A DNA stretch of 64,000 bases, taken from NCBI RefSeq assembly GCF_010672455.1, contig NZ_JAAHGO010000012.1, positions 198,361-262,360 on the forward strand, in the 5' to 3' direction. The position numbers and the translations under genes were made by a program. Positions 1 to 10,163 of this stretch are shown in pieces; the first letter of the stretch is position 1, and every line of letters begins with the position of its first letter. The notes under the pieces were generated by a model. It worked only from the letters and a program-made list of their open reading frames with translations. It was not told the origin of the DNA and searched no databases. The DNA is from Okeania sp. SIO2C9 (GTDB lineage: Bacteria; Cyanobacteriota; Cyanobacteriia; Cyanobacteriales; Microcoleaceae).

Positions 1-629
1 AATTAAATTTTTACTCTCAAGTGCCAAAAAGTAATATCTGGACTTCCTTTTCTGATTTTTTTTAGTTCCCCATACAGACCCTAATGATTTAATTTACTTA
101 ACCTATTCAATTTTTTTATAAAGGTAAGCATCAGCAAATTTTTGAAACTCACCACCACTTAATTCTTTTAGTTTATTTTGAATTTCATTAATTTTTTCAA
201 TAGTAATTTTGTAGAGATAAAAATAATATCTTATTCACAGACTTGAAACTAGCGATCGCCTTTCTGTGCTATCTCTATTTTAGCAATTAAATTTTTACTC
301 TCAAGTGCCAAAAAGTAATATCTGGACTTCCTTTTCTGATTTTTTTTAGTTCCCCATACAGACCCTAATGATTTAATTTACTTAACCTATTCAATTTTTT
401 TATAAAGGTAAGCATCAGCAAATTTTTGAAACTCACCACCACTTAATTCTTTTAGTTTATTTTGAATTTCATTAATTTTTTCAATAGTAATTTTGTAGAG
501 ATAAAAATAATATCTTATTCACAGACTTAAAACTAGCGATCGCCTTTCTGTGCTATCTCTATTTTAGCAATTAAATTTTTACTCTCAAGTGCCAAAAAGT
601 AATATCTGAACTTCCTTTTCTGATTTTTT
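1..629. repeat. 284-bp direct tandem repeat, two full copies plus partial third
   Basis: Copy 1 runs 1-284, copy 2 285-568, and a third copy starts at 569 and diverges near 629. Copies 1 and 2 differ by very few bases (for example g244 versus a528). Each unit holds one GCGATCGC octamer and, on the minus strand, a short reading-frame fragment (separate entry). The array may continue left of the window. Confidence 0.95.
103..234 (-). pseudogene. Gene fragment inside the tandem repeat (also at 387..518)
   Basis: Read on the minus strand, each repeat unit keeps an open stretch of about 44 codons ending at a TAG. It contains the segment IEKINEIQNKLKELSGGEFQ followed by a KFADAYLYKK-like stretch, then stops. 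This looks like the extreme N-terminus of large cyanobacterial/bacterial accessory proteins that begin with a (L)SGGEFQ.F...YL segment and continue into nuclease or NTPase domains; that family link is from memory and tentative. There is no in-frame ATG, and the stop follows at once, so it is a relic that was duplicated with the repeat rather than a working gene. Confidence 0.45.
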
Positions 630-966
630 TACCAAATCCGGTTATACAATTATCGCATTCTCTACTTCCATTCAACACATACAAAAAATGTCGGTATATC
701 CCCAGATAATTCCCACTCTTATTCTTCCTTTCTTCTTTACTCCTTTCTCCTGAATAATACGATAACTAACTATCCAGAATATTTTGTAAAAGTTTGCCCC
801 TATAAATGTAGCTGAAAACTATAGAAGTCGAAGGAAAAGGCGCGGAAATATCAAAAGCTTAAAACTCAGACAACACAAAATTTTTTCTTCTGTCCTAGAT
901 AACTAAAACCTTCTATCCTAGATAACTAAAGCCTTCTTCCCTCGTCTTTCTACTAACTTCAGACAA
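630..966. other. Non-coding stretch with a dispersed repeat
   Basis: No convincing gene. Positions about 825-905 match a dispersed repeat also seen near 12,727-12,837 and 59,558-59,656, recognisable by TCGAAGGAAA, AAACTCAGACAAC and a TATAG end. The rest is AT-rich. Confidence 0.5.
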
Positions 967-1022
967 TAAAAAAGAGCTAGAGATACTTACACAAATAAAA
1001 CATCTCTAACTCTTAGTTTTTT
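967..1022 (-). terminator. Rho-independent terminator downstream of the TPM-domain gene
   Basis: On the minus strand an AGAGTTAGAGAT arm pairs with ATCTCTAGCTCT and is followed directly by a run of six T. It lies about 180 bases after the stop of the TPM-domain gene. A-runs on the other side make it potentially bidirectional. Confidence 0.7.
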
Positions 1023-1204
1023 CCACTGATATTTTATAAATTTATCCTTTTCTTTTGGGTTTAATAACCCATCATCACTAGCGGTTTTTACAATTAGTTG
1101 GGGTTTGTAGACGTGGAGCGACTTGTCGAAGACTATCCCCTCCACTTTTTCCAATTTCAGTCTTTTTTTCTTCTTCCTTCTTCCTTCTTCTTTCTTCCTT
1201 CTTC

Positions 1205-2011
1205 TTATGTTTCAGAAGCAGAAGATTGACTGAGAAAAGGAGTCAAATAAGCAACCAAAGCACCAATCAGAAAAGCTGCAACATTACGAGTCAATGGCAA
1301 CCAATCTGAAGTTCTCGTCACTACTGGACCAATCCCAAAAGCAATAAACAAAATTCCCCACAATGGAGAAAATATTAACGCCCACTGCCAAGAAAAAGCT
1401 TGGTCCGGTTTCCGGGGTTGAGCTGCAAAACCACAAATTACTCCACCAAGCGCTGATGTAATTAAAGTTAAAATCCATTGCTCTCTTGGTAAACCAGGGA
1501 CAACGTTACAACCACCTTGACGTAAACAAGTTTTGATAGACTCTAATGATTGGATAATAGATTGGTCCTCACCTTGGTCTCGCACAAAAAATTGATTACC
1601 GTAGCGAGTCTGTAACTCCACCCAAAATGTCCGAGGTAGAAATTCATACAGAGCGCGACCCACATTAAAGTTCAAAATATTACCACCACGGGAGTCCGCT
1701 ACTAATAAGACACTTCTATTATCAAGTTCCCAAAAATCTTTAACTGCTCTACCAGGAGTACGGTCAAATTGAGTCAAAACCCTCAGTTTCCAACCAGTTT
1801 CAGTTTCAAATTGCTCTAAATCTTTAGCTAATATATCTTCTTGAATGTCCGTTAAAGTTCTTGCTAAGTCAATAATTGGTGTTTGCTCTTCCGGGAGTAA
1901 CTGAGGATTATCATAAGCATTGGCAACTCCAGGAGTTAGAGCAAAAATTGATAATGTCGCGAAAACTCCTACAATTAATACAGAAATTTTTTTTAAAAAG
2001 TTTTTTTTCAT
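1205..2011 (-). CDS. TPM-domain membrane protein, conserved in cyanobacteria
   Basis: 268 residues. The N-terminus (MKKNFLKKISVLIVGVFATL...ANA) is a Sec signal peptide with an AxA-like cleavage site near residue 32. Residues about 40-165 form a TPM (DUF477) domain with IIDLARTLTDIQEDILAKDL and VLLVADSRGGNILNFNVG. Three hydrophobic segments follow (about 180-198, 210-230, 243-262), so the soluble domain should face the lumen or periplasm, anchored by its C-terminal part. TPM proteins of this group include the photosystem II repair factor Psb32/TLP18.3, which has only one C-terminal helix; this three-helix version is a related but different cyanobacterial family, so I give no symbol. Single gene with its own terminator. 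Confidence 0.88.
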   Translation of the reverse strand: MKKNFLKKISVLIVGVFATLSIFALTPGVANAYDNPQLLPEEQTPIIDLARTLTDIQEDILAKDLEQFETETGWKLRVLTQFDRTPGRAVKDFWELDNRSVLLVADSRGGNILNFNVGRALYEFLPRTFWVELQTRYGNQFFVRDQGEDQSIIQSLESIKTCLRQGGCNVVPGLPREQWILTLITSALGGVICGFAAQPRKPDQAFSWQWALIFSPLWGILFIAFGIGPVVTRTSDWLPLTRNVAAFLIGALVAYLTPFLSQSSASET

Positions 2012-2555
<544 letters not shown>

Positions 2556-3125
2556 CTAGATTTCACTCAACCAACTTGCCGCTAAAGCAATTGCTAAAGC
2601 ATCAGCAGCATCATCTGGTTTGGGAATGTAGTCTAAATCTAATTCTCTTGCTACTGCTTGTTGCACATCAGATTTATTTGCATTGCCATAACTTGTTAGT
2701 GCTTTTTTAATTTGTGCAGGTGTAAACTCTATTAATGGAATTCCATGTTGGGCTAATACTAACATTAAAATTCCTCTAGCTTGGGCAAGTAAAATTGTAT
2801 TGCCCATACGATAAAAAAATAGTTTCTCTGTAGCTGCTAAGTCTGGTTTAAAAGTATTAAATATCGTATGTAAATCTTCATAAATTGTGATTAAACGCTC
2901 GCCCATTTCTTGTTTTTTTGTAGTTTTAATCACGCCAAAATCAACCAGAGAAGTAGAGTCTATCTTGTATGTTTTTGAATTATAAACACATTTAATTACT
3001 CCAAATCCTAATATTGCAAGACCTGGATCTAATCCAATAATTAACTTTTCCAATTTTAGACTTTTGATTCTTATAGTAAATTTGCTGGTTGTAGGGAATC
3101 GGATAAAATTATAAGCTCTTATCAA
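2556..3125 (-). CDS. ruvC: Holliday junction endonuclease RuvC
   Basis: Resolves Holliday junctions with RuvAB during recombination repair. The acidic catalytic set is visible: Asp in [16 protein letters not shown], Glu in ATEKLFF, and the Asp pair in [16 protein letters not shown] near the C-terminus. The reading frame can begin at ATG 3125 (189 residues), but family members usually start a few residues before [12 protein letters not shown] at 3053 (LEKLIIG) gives 165 residues, the normal RuvC length, so the first 24 residues may not be translated. Single gene, not linked to ruvA or ruvB here. Confidence 0.93.
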   Translation of the reverse strand: MIRAYNFIRFPTTSKFTIRIKSLKLEKLIIGLDPGLAILGFGVIKCVYNSKTYKIDSTSLVDFGVIKTTKKQEMGERLITIYEDLHTIFNTFKPDLAATEKLFFYRMGNTILLAQARGILMLVLAQHGIPLIEFTPAQIKKALTSYGNANKSDVQQAVARELDLDYIPKPDDAADALAIALAASWLSEI

Positions 3126-3297
3126 ATATTACATTTTGTCAGTTTTTCTACTGTATAAGGAACGCCAAAATTCCGAACATGAGAGTAGCTCTAATTTTTC
3201 TATGGTGTATCTGCTATTATTTAATAAAGTACCTGGTTGCCAGTTGTTCATCATTGTTAAATTCATAACTTAACTTAAGTGAAAAAAATCATAAAGT

Positions 3298-3536
3298 GGT
3301 GCATCTCAATATTTGTAAATTGAGGACTCAGGTAAAGAGATAATAAAAGTTTCAGGGGTGCATCTCAATGCGTGAATAAAGCCAAAAAATTATCGCTTTT
3401 AGGCAACAGCTCCCGAAGGCAACAGGCAACAGCGGTGCGACCCCGCGATGACGTCAGTCGCAAGGGAATGCGCACTCCTGTGAGGCAACAGGAAATATAT
3501 AGGAAAAAAGTATTGTTGTAAATATGAGATGCACCC
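3298..3536. mobile_element. Miniature inverted-repeat element, about 239 bp
   Basis: GGTGCATCTCAATATTTGTA at the left end matches in inverse orientation TGTAAATATGAGATGCACC at the right end. A second inward copy of GGGTGCATCTCA lies at 3356-3367. The interior contains a GC-richer dispersed repeat (GCGGTGCGACCCCGCG..., 3432-3490) that recurs at 24,215-24,275 and, inverted, at 50,828-50,872. No protein is encoded. Confidence 0.65.
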
Positions 3537-4215
3537 AGTTTTAGCCTTAGATAAAACCTGTTTTTATAAATTAGTATTAGTCGCTTTGTAGGTGTTTTGA
3601 CTATAACTATTTTTTTTAATTTGGTATCAATAATTTTTAATCTCTCAATCTTGAGAATGCAATAGGAGTAATTGTGACTAATACTGTCACGAATAAAAGT
3701 GCTATTTTTTGTTCAAAAGTTGTCCTTTCGCAAACTTATCCAAAACCTATAGTTATAAAAGCTGTGCGACTATCCTTCTTGCGCCACATGAGATTGCTTC
3801 TTTCCACTCCGTTCCAGTCGCAATGACGAATACAGTGACTAATTACCCTGATTCTATATAATAATATCATGTCAGCTGGTATCGTTTGTGTAAAACCAAG
3901 GGTGAATATCTACAGGAAATTTAGGTTTTTTCAAGCTTTTAAGCCTTCTTCCCTCTTCCTTCTTCCTTCTTCCTTACCTTCACTATACAATACCGATGTT
4001 ACCGGACATGATATAACTGCTAATTACTCTATTAAAAGATTTAAGATTTTTAATTCTCTGAAAAACCACCCATAATTTAATCAAATTAGGAGAAGCACTG
4101 ATACAAGTTTTTCACAATTGTTAAATAGCTAATTTTTCACCTCAAAAAAATCGCTTTTATCAATCTGCTTCTCCCTAAAAAATTCAACTACAATGAACGA
4201 AGATTAATTCTTAAA
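3537..4215. other. Intergenic region without a supported gene
   Basis: AT-rich, with a CTTCTTCC-type microsatellite at 3948-3977. A 68-codon frame at 3869-4075 runs through that microsatellite and has no family resemblance; I do not count it as a gene. Confidence 0.5.
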
Positions 4216-5322
4216 TTATCCTTCTACCTCTGCCAATCCAAAAACTCTATTAAAAACTTTCTTTACCTTATCACCAGAATCAATACTTTCCAATGGATCT
4301 TTTCGTAGTCGATGTCGTAAACACATTGTAATAACACGACCAATATCTTCCACCGTCACTTCTGTCTTACCCTCAAAAGCAGCTAGAGCTTTTGCCGCAC
4401 GGTTAGTAACAATATCTCCCCGTAAACCATCCACATCTAACTCAGAACAAACTTGAGAAATTTTCACTCGTAAATCATAATCAACTTCCACTGATTTTAG
4501 CTTTTGTTGAGCACCTACAAGCTTATCCTGTAATTCTTCCTGTTGTATTTGGTAATTTAATAAAAATTCTTGAGAATTTTGGTCAAAAGCTGAACGTTGT
4601 TCAACAATTTGAACTCGTAATGAAGGGTCCTTAACAGTCCTAATTTCGGCGTGCATTCCAAATCTGTCCAGTAATTGAGGCCGTAATTCCCCTTCTTCTG
4701 GATTTCCCGAACCCACAAGCACAAAACGAGCAGGATGACGAATAGAAATACCCTCCCTTTCTACAGTATTCCACCCACTGGCTGCTGAGTCAAGCAAAAC
4801 ATCAACCAAATGGTCATCTAAAAGATTAACCTCATCAACATATAAAATGCCACGATTTGCCTTAGCTAATAATCCAGGTTCAAAAGCTTTGACCCCTTCT
4901 GATAAAGCTTTTTCAATATCAATAGTACCACAAACCCGGTCCTCAGTAGCCCCTAATGGTAAATCCACCATTTGGACTTTTCTTTTAACTACAGCAATTT
5001 CTTGCTGTTGTGCCAATCTATCTTGCACAGAATCGCTCATTAGATCGGGGTCTTGAGGATCGCTGTTGAAAGGATCGTCTAAAACAATGTCAATTTCTGG
5101 GAGCAGATCAGCTAAAGCACGGATAGTAGTAGATTTACCAGTGCCACGATCGCCCATAATCATCACACCCCCTATTTTGGGGTCAATTACATTTAATAAC
5201 AGGGCCAGTTTCATTTCTTCCTGGCCGACAATTGCAGTGAAGGGAAAAACAGCCCGAATTCTGGGGACGGCTGGTTTAACTGATGTATTTACCGTATTGT
5301 TGGCTTGAGCGATTGGACTCAC
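4216..5322 (-). CDS. chlI: Magnesium chelatase ATPase subunit I
   Basis: AAA+ subunit that, with ChlD and ChlH, inserts Mg2+ into protoporphyrin IX in chlorophyll synthesis. The Walker A motif GDRGTGKST, the preceding [20 protein letters not shown] segment and Walker [21 protein letters not shown] are clear, and the C-terminal part has the usual [14 protein letters not shown] segment. The frame stays open up to an ATG at 5460, but residues there ([16 protein letters not shown]) are translated from a GGGAACAGGGAACAGG microsatellite, so I chose the GTG at 5322 (SPIAQANN...), which fits family starts. The usual start is uncertain by some codons. Cytoplasmic, single gene. Confidence 0.95.
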   Translation of the reverse strand: MSPIAQANNTVNTSVKPAVPRIRAVFPFTAIVGQEEMKLALLLNVIDPKIGGVMIMGDRGTGKSTTIRALADLLPEIDIVLDDPFNSDPQDPDLMSDSVQDRLAQQQEIAVVKRKVQMVDLPLGATEDRVCGTIDIEKALSEGVKAFEPGLLAKANRGILYVDEVNLLDDHLVDVLLDSAASGWNTVEREGISIRHPARFVLVGSGNPEEGELRPQLLDRFGMHAEIRTVKDPSLRVQIVEQRSAFDQNSQEFLLNYQIQQEELQDKLVGAQQKLKSVEVDYDLRVKISQVCSELDVDGLRGDIVTNRAAKALAAFEGKTEVTVEDIGRVITMCLRHRLRKDPLESIDSGDKVKKVFNRVFGLAEVEG

Positions 5323-5586
5323 AGTAGACTCTAAATTCTGATTACTAATTTTTATTTTTGCACATTGACGGACAATTAGAATTTCTTTATTTAAGGGAAT
5401 AGGGAACAGGGAACAGGGAAAATAGAGAAGACAAATGTCTGTGCCGTGTTTGCGTAGCACTATAAATAAAATAGTAGTATATCAATTTAGAGGAAACCTT
5501 TGAAGAAGGTATCAGGTATTAGGTGCTAGGTATTAGGTGTTAAGACTAGATTTTAGAAACCCTGGCAATTTACTGCAAATAGTGCA

Positions 5587-7188
5587 ATGGTAGAAGATGA
5601 AAACATCAACTTGCAGGAAATAGTAAAAAACTATGTCATGCCAGGGGAAAAGATTTGTAGCGTCAATGTGAATATCTCCAATCCCAATACCCTGAAAGAG
5701 AGCTTATCAAAGAAACCGGAGTCGGACTCAATAAATAACGAAAAAAAATGCTTACCATATTGGAACGGGTCATGTCAGGAAATGTCCAATCTATTGTGGT
5801 CACATACAAAGATAGGTTCCTTTGATTTGGCTTCGATTTGCTCCAATGGTTATGTACCCTACACTCTGGCCAAATCGTGGTTCACGGCAGAGTTGAAGAA
5901 TCTCCCTAACCGGAAATGGTTGAAGACATCTTTTCAATCCTCCACTGTTTCTGAGCAAGATTGTATGGACTTTGAAAGTATTCATCTCAAATCTCTGCGT
6001 ATCAGAGTTTACCCAGAAAAAAATCTCCATCAAATTTGGAAAAAGTGGCTAGCAGCAAGTAGATATTGCTTCAATCAAGCCATAGCTTATCAACGTAAAC
6101 ACGGGTTGATTTCTAAATACGATTTGCGTAAAGTTGTTTTGAAGAATGAAAGTTTACCAGATTGGATAAAAGAATCACCATATCATCTTAAAGTCAACGC
6201 AATTTATGATGCTAATGCTGCATTTAAAGCTAGTAGTAAAAGTGGGATTAAACAGCCAAGTTGCGGAAACTTTCGTTCCATTAGAGACCGAATACAATCA
6301 ATTAAATTTAGAGTCGAAGACTTTAAAAAAGGTACTTGGTTGCCATCATTAACGAAAGGATTAAAGTTCCAAGTATCAGAAGTAATTCCTACTAATAATA
6401 TTGAATACCAACAAAAGCAAAAAGATGGCACATACAAGAGTTTTGTGAGAGAACAGTCTTGGGATGCAGAAACCCAATTAGTTTATGATAAAAAACGTTG
6501 GTTTGCTATATTTCCAAAAGAGTTTAAACCAGAAAACTCTAAAAGTCAATCCATCATAGCTTTAGATCCTGGTGTCCGCAGTTTTTTAACGGGATTTGAT
6601 GGAGAAAAATTTGTTGATATAGGTAAGGGAGACATTACCAGAATATTTAGATTGGCACAGCATATTGATCGACTAATATCCAACAAAACTGTGTTAAAAG
6701 GTCGCCAAAATAAGTACAAAAGACAGGGATTAAACAAAAAAATTAACAGCTTATTTATTAGGATAAGAAATCTCATAGATGAAGTCCATAAAAAAGTAGC
6801 AAAATGGTTAACGAGTGAGTATCGCGTCATCTTTCTCCCTACTTTTGAGTCATCCCAAATGGTTGCCAAATCAGGAAATAAAAAACGCCAACTTAACTCA
6901 AAAACAGTTCGCCAAATGCTAAATTGGGCACATTATCGTTTCAAACAAATCCTTAAGTTTCACGGTTTAAAACGAGGGGCAACCGTAATAGATGTAACTG
7001 AGGAATATACTTCCAAAACTTGTACTCATTGCGGTCATGTTCATCAAAACTTAGGAGGTTCAAAGCATTTTAAATGTCCACATTGCGGTCATTCAATGCC
7101 GAGAGATTGGAATGGCGCTTTGGGAATTTTTCTCAAAGCATTGCGAGATACCGCCTGCGTGGATGGTTCTGCCGTCACGTTGCTATGA
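5587..7188 (+). CDS. tnpB: TnpB-type RNA-guided endonuclease of an IS605/IS607-like element
   Basis: 533 residues. The core begins around residue 130 (IHLKSLRIRVYPEKNLHQIW). The RuvC-like site has Asp in IALDPGVRSFLTG (about 327), Glu in FLPTFESSQM (about 420) and Asp in MPRDWNGALGIF (about 506), with a zinc ribbon CTHCG...CPHCG between the last two. All catalytic positions look intact. The first 130 residues are an extension unlike a minimal TnpB; I do not recognise them. Known family members are programmed by an RNA from the element's 3' end and help transposon retention. There is no tnpA beside it, so mobility would depend on a transposase elsewhere. Confidence 0.9.
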   Translation: MVEDENINLQEIVKNYVMPGEKICSVNVNISNPNTLKESLSKKPESDSINNEKKCLPYWNGSCQEMSNLLWSHTKIGSFDLASICSNGYVPYTLAKSWFTAELKNLPNRKWLKTSFQSSTVSEQDCMDFESIHLKSLRIRVYPEKNLHQIWKKWLAASRYCFNQAIAYQRKHGLISKYDLRKVVLKNESLPDWIKESPYHLKVNAIYDANAAFKASSKSGIKQPSCGNFRSIRDRIQSIKFRVEDFKKGTWLPSLTKGLKFQVSEVIPTNNIEYQQKQKDGTYKSFVREQSWDAETQLVYDKKRWFAIFPKEFKPENSKSQSIIALDPGVRSFLTGFDGEKFVDIGKGDITRIFRLAQHIDRLISNKTVLKGRQNKYKRQGLNKKINSLFIRIRNLIDEVHKKVAKWLTSEYRVIFLPTFESSQMVAKSGNKKRQLNSKTVRQMLNWAHYRFKQILKFHGLKRGATVIDVTEEYTSKTCTHCGHVHQNLGGSKHFKCPHCGHSMPRDWNGALGIFLKALRDTACVDGSAVTLL

Positions 7189-7189
7189 A

Positions 7190-7222
7190 CGCTTTTCCCG
7201 ACTTTTGCCGGGAATTGCCGGG
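7190..7222 (+). repeat. Stem-loop just after tnpB, candidate right end / guide-RNA 3' region
   Basis: CCCGACTTTTGCCGGG forms a short GC stem followed by a second GCCGGG. It begins within a few bases of the tnpB stop, where IS605-type elements carry their right-end hairpin and where the guide RNA scaffold is usually located. The exact element end is not visible. Confidence 0.4.
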
Positions 7223-7339
7223 CTTGATGTATCTGCTAGGAGAAATAATTAATTTATTGGAAGGTCTCGAAGTGTTTAGTTAAATAAAATGCTCTAAAAT
7301 GCCTATGTTGACTCCTAGTATCTAATATTGATAGAAATT

Positions 7340-8167
7340 ATGACAAATCAAACTTCCACTCCAGTAATTGTTAATGGTGCTGCGGGCAAGATGGGCCGTG
7401 AAGTAATAAAAGCTGTAGCAAATGCTAGTGACATGACTCTTTTTGGTGCCATAGACCGCCAACCTGAATATCTTGGTAAAGATGCTGGCGAATTGTGTGG
7501 TTGTGGAGAACTAGAAGTGCCAGTGATTGATGATTTACAGGGAATGTTAGTCATGGCCACCCAGGAAAAGCAAGCACCAGTAATGGTTGATTTTACTCAC
7601 CCAGATAGTGTTTATGAAAATGTTCGTTCCGCTATTGCTTATGGTGTCAGACCAGTGGTAGGAACTACAGGTCTCAGTCCAGAACAAATTCAGGACTTAG
7701 CAGAATTTGCAGAAAAAGCCAGTATTGGTACACTAATAATTCCTAATTTCTCCATTGGTATGGTTTTGCTCCAACAAGCAGCGATCACCGCTTCCCAGCA
7801 TTTCGATCATGTAGAAATTATTGAGTTACATCACAATCAAAAAGCTGATGCTCCTAGTGGTACTGCAATTAAAACTGCAGAAATGTTATCAGAGCTAGGA
7901 AAAACTTACAATGTACCTAATGTTGAAGAAACAGAAAAAATAGAAGGGGCCAGAGGTTGTTTAGCAGAGGAAGGAATTCGGATTCATAGTGTACGTTTAC
8001 CTGGTTTAATTGCTCATCAAGAAGTAATATTCGGTGGGCCTGGTCAAATTTATACCTTACGACATGACACAACAGATAGGTCTTGCTATATGCCTGGAGT
8101 TTTATTGGCCATTCGTAAAATCCAATCTTTAACCAAACTAATCTATGGTTTAGAAAAGCTACTTTAG
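7340..8167 (+). CDS. dapB: 4-hydroxy-tetrahydrodipicolinate reductase
   Basis: 275 residues from ATG 7340; an in-frame TTG lies 12 bases upstream but gives a non-family N-terminus. Reduces HTPA with NAD(P)H in the lysine/diaminopimelate pathway. The N-terminal nucleotide-binding motif is [12 protein letters not shown]; the catalytic/substrate signature [15 protein letters not shown] lies around residue 160. Full length for the family. The gene converges with the membrane-protein gene on the other strand, with only one base between stop codons. Confidence 0.97.
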   Translation: MTNQTSTPVIVNGAAGKMGREVIKAVANASDMTLFGAIDRQPEYLGKDAGELCGCGELEVPVIDDLQGMLVMATQEKQAPVMVDFTHPDSVYENVRSAIAYGVRPVVGTTGLSPEQIQDLAEFAEKASIGTLIIPNFSIGMVLLQQAAITASQHFDHVEIIELHHNQKADAPSGTAIKTAEMLSELGKTYNVPNVEETEKIEGARGCLAEEGIRIHSVRLPGLIAHQEVIFGGPGQIYTLRHDTTDRSCYMPGVLLAIRKIQSLTKLIYGLEKLL

Positions 8168-8168
8168 A

Positions 8169-9170
8169 CTAAGAACTACTGCGTCTACTACGTCTACTTT
8201 GGCGAGAACGAGTGGAGATATCGTATTCTAAAACTGCACCTATGCCAAACAAAATTGCAGTAAATACAAAAAATACCTCTAATAAACCCCCACTTTCATA
8301 ATCTCCTTCAATGCGGGAATCTGACCACTTAAAATACATATCAGCAATGTAAAGTGAAAATGTAGCAGCAGCAATCATCCGCCAAGACTGAGAAAAACGT
8401 CCACCCCAAAAAGCTAGAAGTAAAGCAGTAGCAATAATTAGTAAAAATACATCGGCAATGATATAAAACAAGTTTATGCTATAAGCAAATGGTTCTAACT
8501 TCTGATCTATACTTAGTACCCAAGACGGAGCCAAATTTGCCGATACTTCTTCTATATCTACCTCTTCTAAGACTGAAGTATCTGGACTAGATAATATACC
8601 AAAAAATGAAGGTTCAGCGACCCAAATAGCCAAAGCAACTCCTGCAACTGCTACTCCAGCTAAAACTCCCCACTGCCAAAATTCTAGATTTAGCCGTTTA
8701 GAAGTGACAGCCAATGTCATGCCCCAACCAATGAACAAGTAAGAAAAAGTGTAGAAAATATCTGCTAGTGAAACATCGGGGTCTAGTTCCCAAAGTAGTT
8801 CCCAACAACCAAAAACCACACCAGCAATAAAGTAGAATAATAATCCTAAACCAATGCCCATCCATACATTACGCCCACTAACCATTTGAGGGCTTTGCCA
8901 ATTTCTAAAGCAAACTATAGAAGCTAATAAGTAAGCTCCCAGTTCAAATATGTAAGTACCAACAGAGTACCAAAAAGGTAATTCTTCCCCTGGTAAAGGT
9001 ACACTAAACAGGAGAAAAAATAATAGGGCAAGTACACCCCAAATAAGACCAGTAATTACAATAGTCTGGGCTGAGAATAAAGACTTAGTAAGGGTAGATG
9101 ATTTTTCTGAAGTGCTGCTCATAGGAATATTCTCATCAAGCTTAACTTTGGACACATATTTTATCTCCAT
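8169..9170 (-). CDS. Multi-pass membrane protein of unknown function
   Basis: 333 residues. A hydrophilic N-terminus of about 35 residues precedes roughly nine hydrophobic segments (for example VITGLIWGVLALLFFLLF, MGIGLGLLFYFIAGVVFG, WQWGVLAGVAVAGVALAI, LFYIIADVFLLIIATALLLA). An acidic loop (VLEEVDIEEVSANLAPS) sits between the sixth and seventh. It ends in an Arg/Ser tail (SRQSRRSRRSSS). I recognise no catalytic motif or family; the layout suggests an integral inner- or thylakoid-membrane protein. Tail-to-tail with dapB. Confidence 0.75.
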   Translation of the reverse strand: MEIKYVSKVKLDENIPMSSTSEKSSTLTKSLFSAQTIVITGLIWGVLALLFFLLFSVPLPGEELPFWYSVGTYIFELGAYLLASIVCFRNWQSPQMVSGRNVWMGIGLGLLFYFIAGVVFGCWELLWELDPDVSLADIFYTFSYLFIGWGMTLAVTSKRLNLEFWQWGVLAGVAVAGVALAIWVAEPSFFGILSSPDTSVLEEVDIEEVSANLAPSWVLSIDQKLEPFAYSINLFYIIADVFLLIIATALLLAFWGGRFSQSWRMIAAATFSLYIADMYFKWSDSRIEGDYESGGLLEVFFVFTAILFGIGAVLEYDISTRSRQSRRSRRSSS

Positions 9171-9491
9171 TTTTCACCATTTTTAGTCTTGTTTTGAGAT
9201 TTATCAAAGGTATTAAGGAGATAAAAATAGACTTACTTTTTTTTTGACCAATCAATATTCAAGAAATAGATTTTTTTTCATCAATCAAATTAATATTAAT
9301 GAATTGAACCTACTACTAATCAAGATTGGACAAAATAAAATATTGATAGACTATTTGATTTTAAATGTTTTTTAAACATATAAATACAATCTGATGCCAA
9401 ACTTATTATGTAGCAACATTTTATTTAATTTAGAACGACCAATATCAATTTTTAACCTAACTCCAGAAGTGATACTAGCAAACTTTTTCAA
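9171..9491. other. AT-rich intergenic region
   Basis: No gene seen. It separates two minus-strand genes and probably holds the promoter of the membrane-protein gene. Confidence 0.5.
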
Positions 9492-10163
9492 TTACTTTAT
9501 TGCCCATTGTTTACCTTCAGGAAATTGATTCAGCCAAGCCATAAACTGAGTTTTATCAGAACTAGACATAGATTCTAAGATTTCATCAATACCTTCAGCA
9601 AAATTGGAATTACCAAAATATTCTTCACCTAAATGATGGACTTCTTGCAGTAAAGTATATAGATGAACTTCCCGCCAGGAAGGTAGTGGTAATTTTTTCA
9701 CAGGATCGACAGTTAACAAAGCTTTAGTTGCATCAGAGGAATCAGTATTAGGAAAGTTTCTTTTCTGAAGAAGTTTGGTAAAATCCTTGTGAAAGGACTT
9801 GGCCTGTCGATTACCTAATAAATCTTCTACATCAAAGTAAACAGCTTGTACTAGCAGTAAACAACCCTGAATAAAGGAAGGAGTAATGGTGTCCTCATCT
9901 TTTGAGTCTTCATTACTAAGTTGCTCTAAGCGGATTTTTCCCCAAACACTATATCGATCAGCTTCCTCAAGTAAAACACAAGCTTTACCACGATTATCTG
10001 TTAAATCTCGCCAGAAGGATCTAGCTTCTTCAGCTTGCTCGGCCTTAAAAAGACTGATTAAGCGAAAAGTTTGCCCTTGATAACTAAGAATAGGGATCTG
10101 TTGATCCTTTTTTGGGTGTTGAATACTTGTAATTTCAACATCTTGCCTTTTCAGAATAAACAT
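9492..10163 (-). CDS. Conserved cyanobacterial protein, Npun_F0813-like
   Basis: 223 residues starting MFILKRQDVEITSIQHPKKD. Soluble, mostly alpha-helical by composition, no signal peptide or membrane segment. The phrases LTDNRGKACVLLEEADRYSVW and WGKIRLEQL, and a C-terminal FMAWLNQFPEGKQWAIK, match from memory a cyanobacteria-restricted family without known function (annotated after Nostoc punctiforme F0813). No catalytic motif is evident. Monocistronic. Confidence 0.75.
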   Translation of the reverse strand: MFILKRQDVEITSIQHPKKDQQIPILSYQGQTFRLISLFKAEQAEEARSFWRDLTDNRGKACVLLEEADRYSVWGKIRLEQLSNEDSKDEDTITPSFIQGCLLLVQAVYFDVEDLLGNRQAKSFHKDFTKLLQKRNFPNTDSSDATKALLTVDPVKKLPLPSWREVHLYTLLQEVHHLGEEYFGNSNFAEGIDEILESMSSSDKTQFMAWLNQFPEGKQWAIK

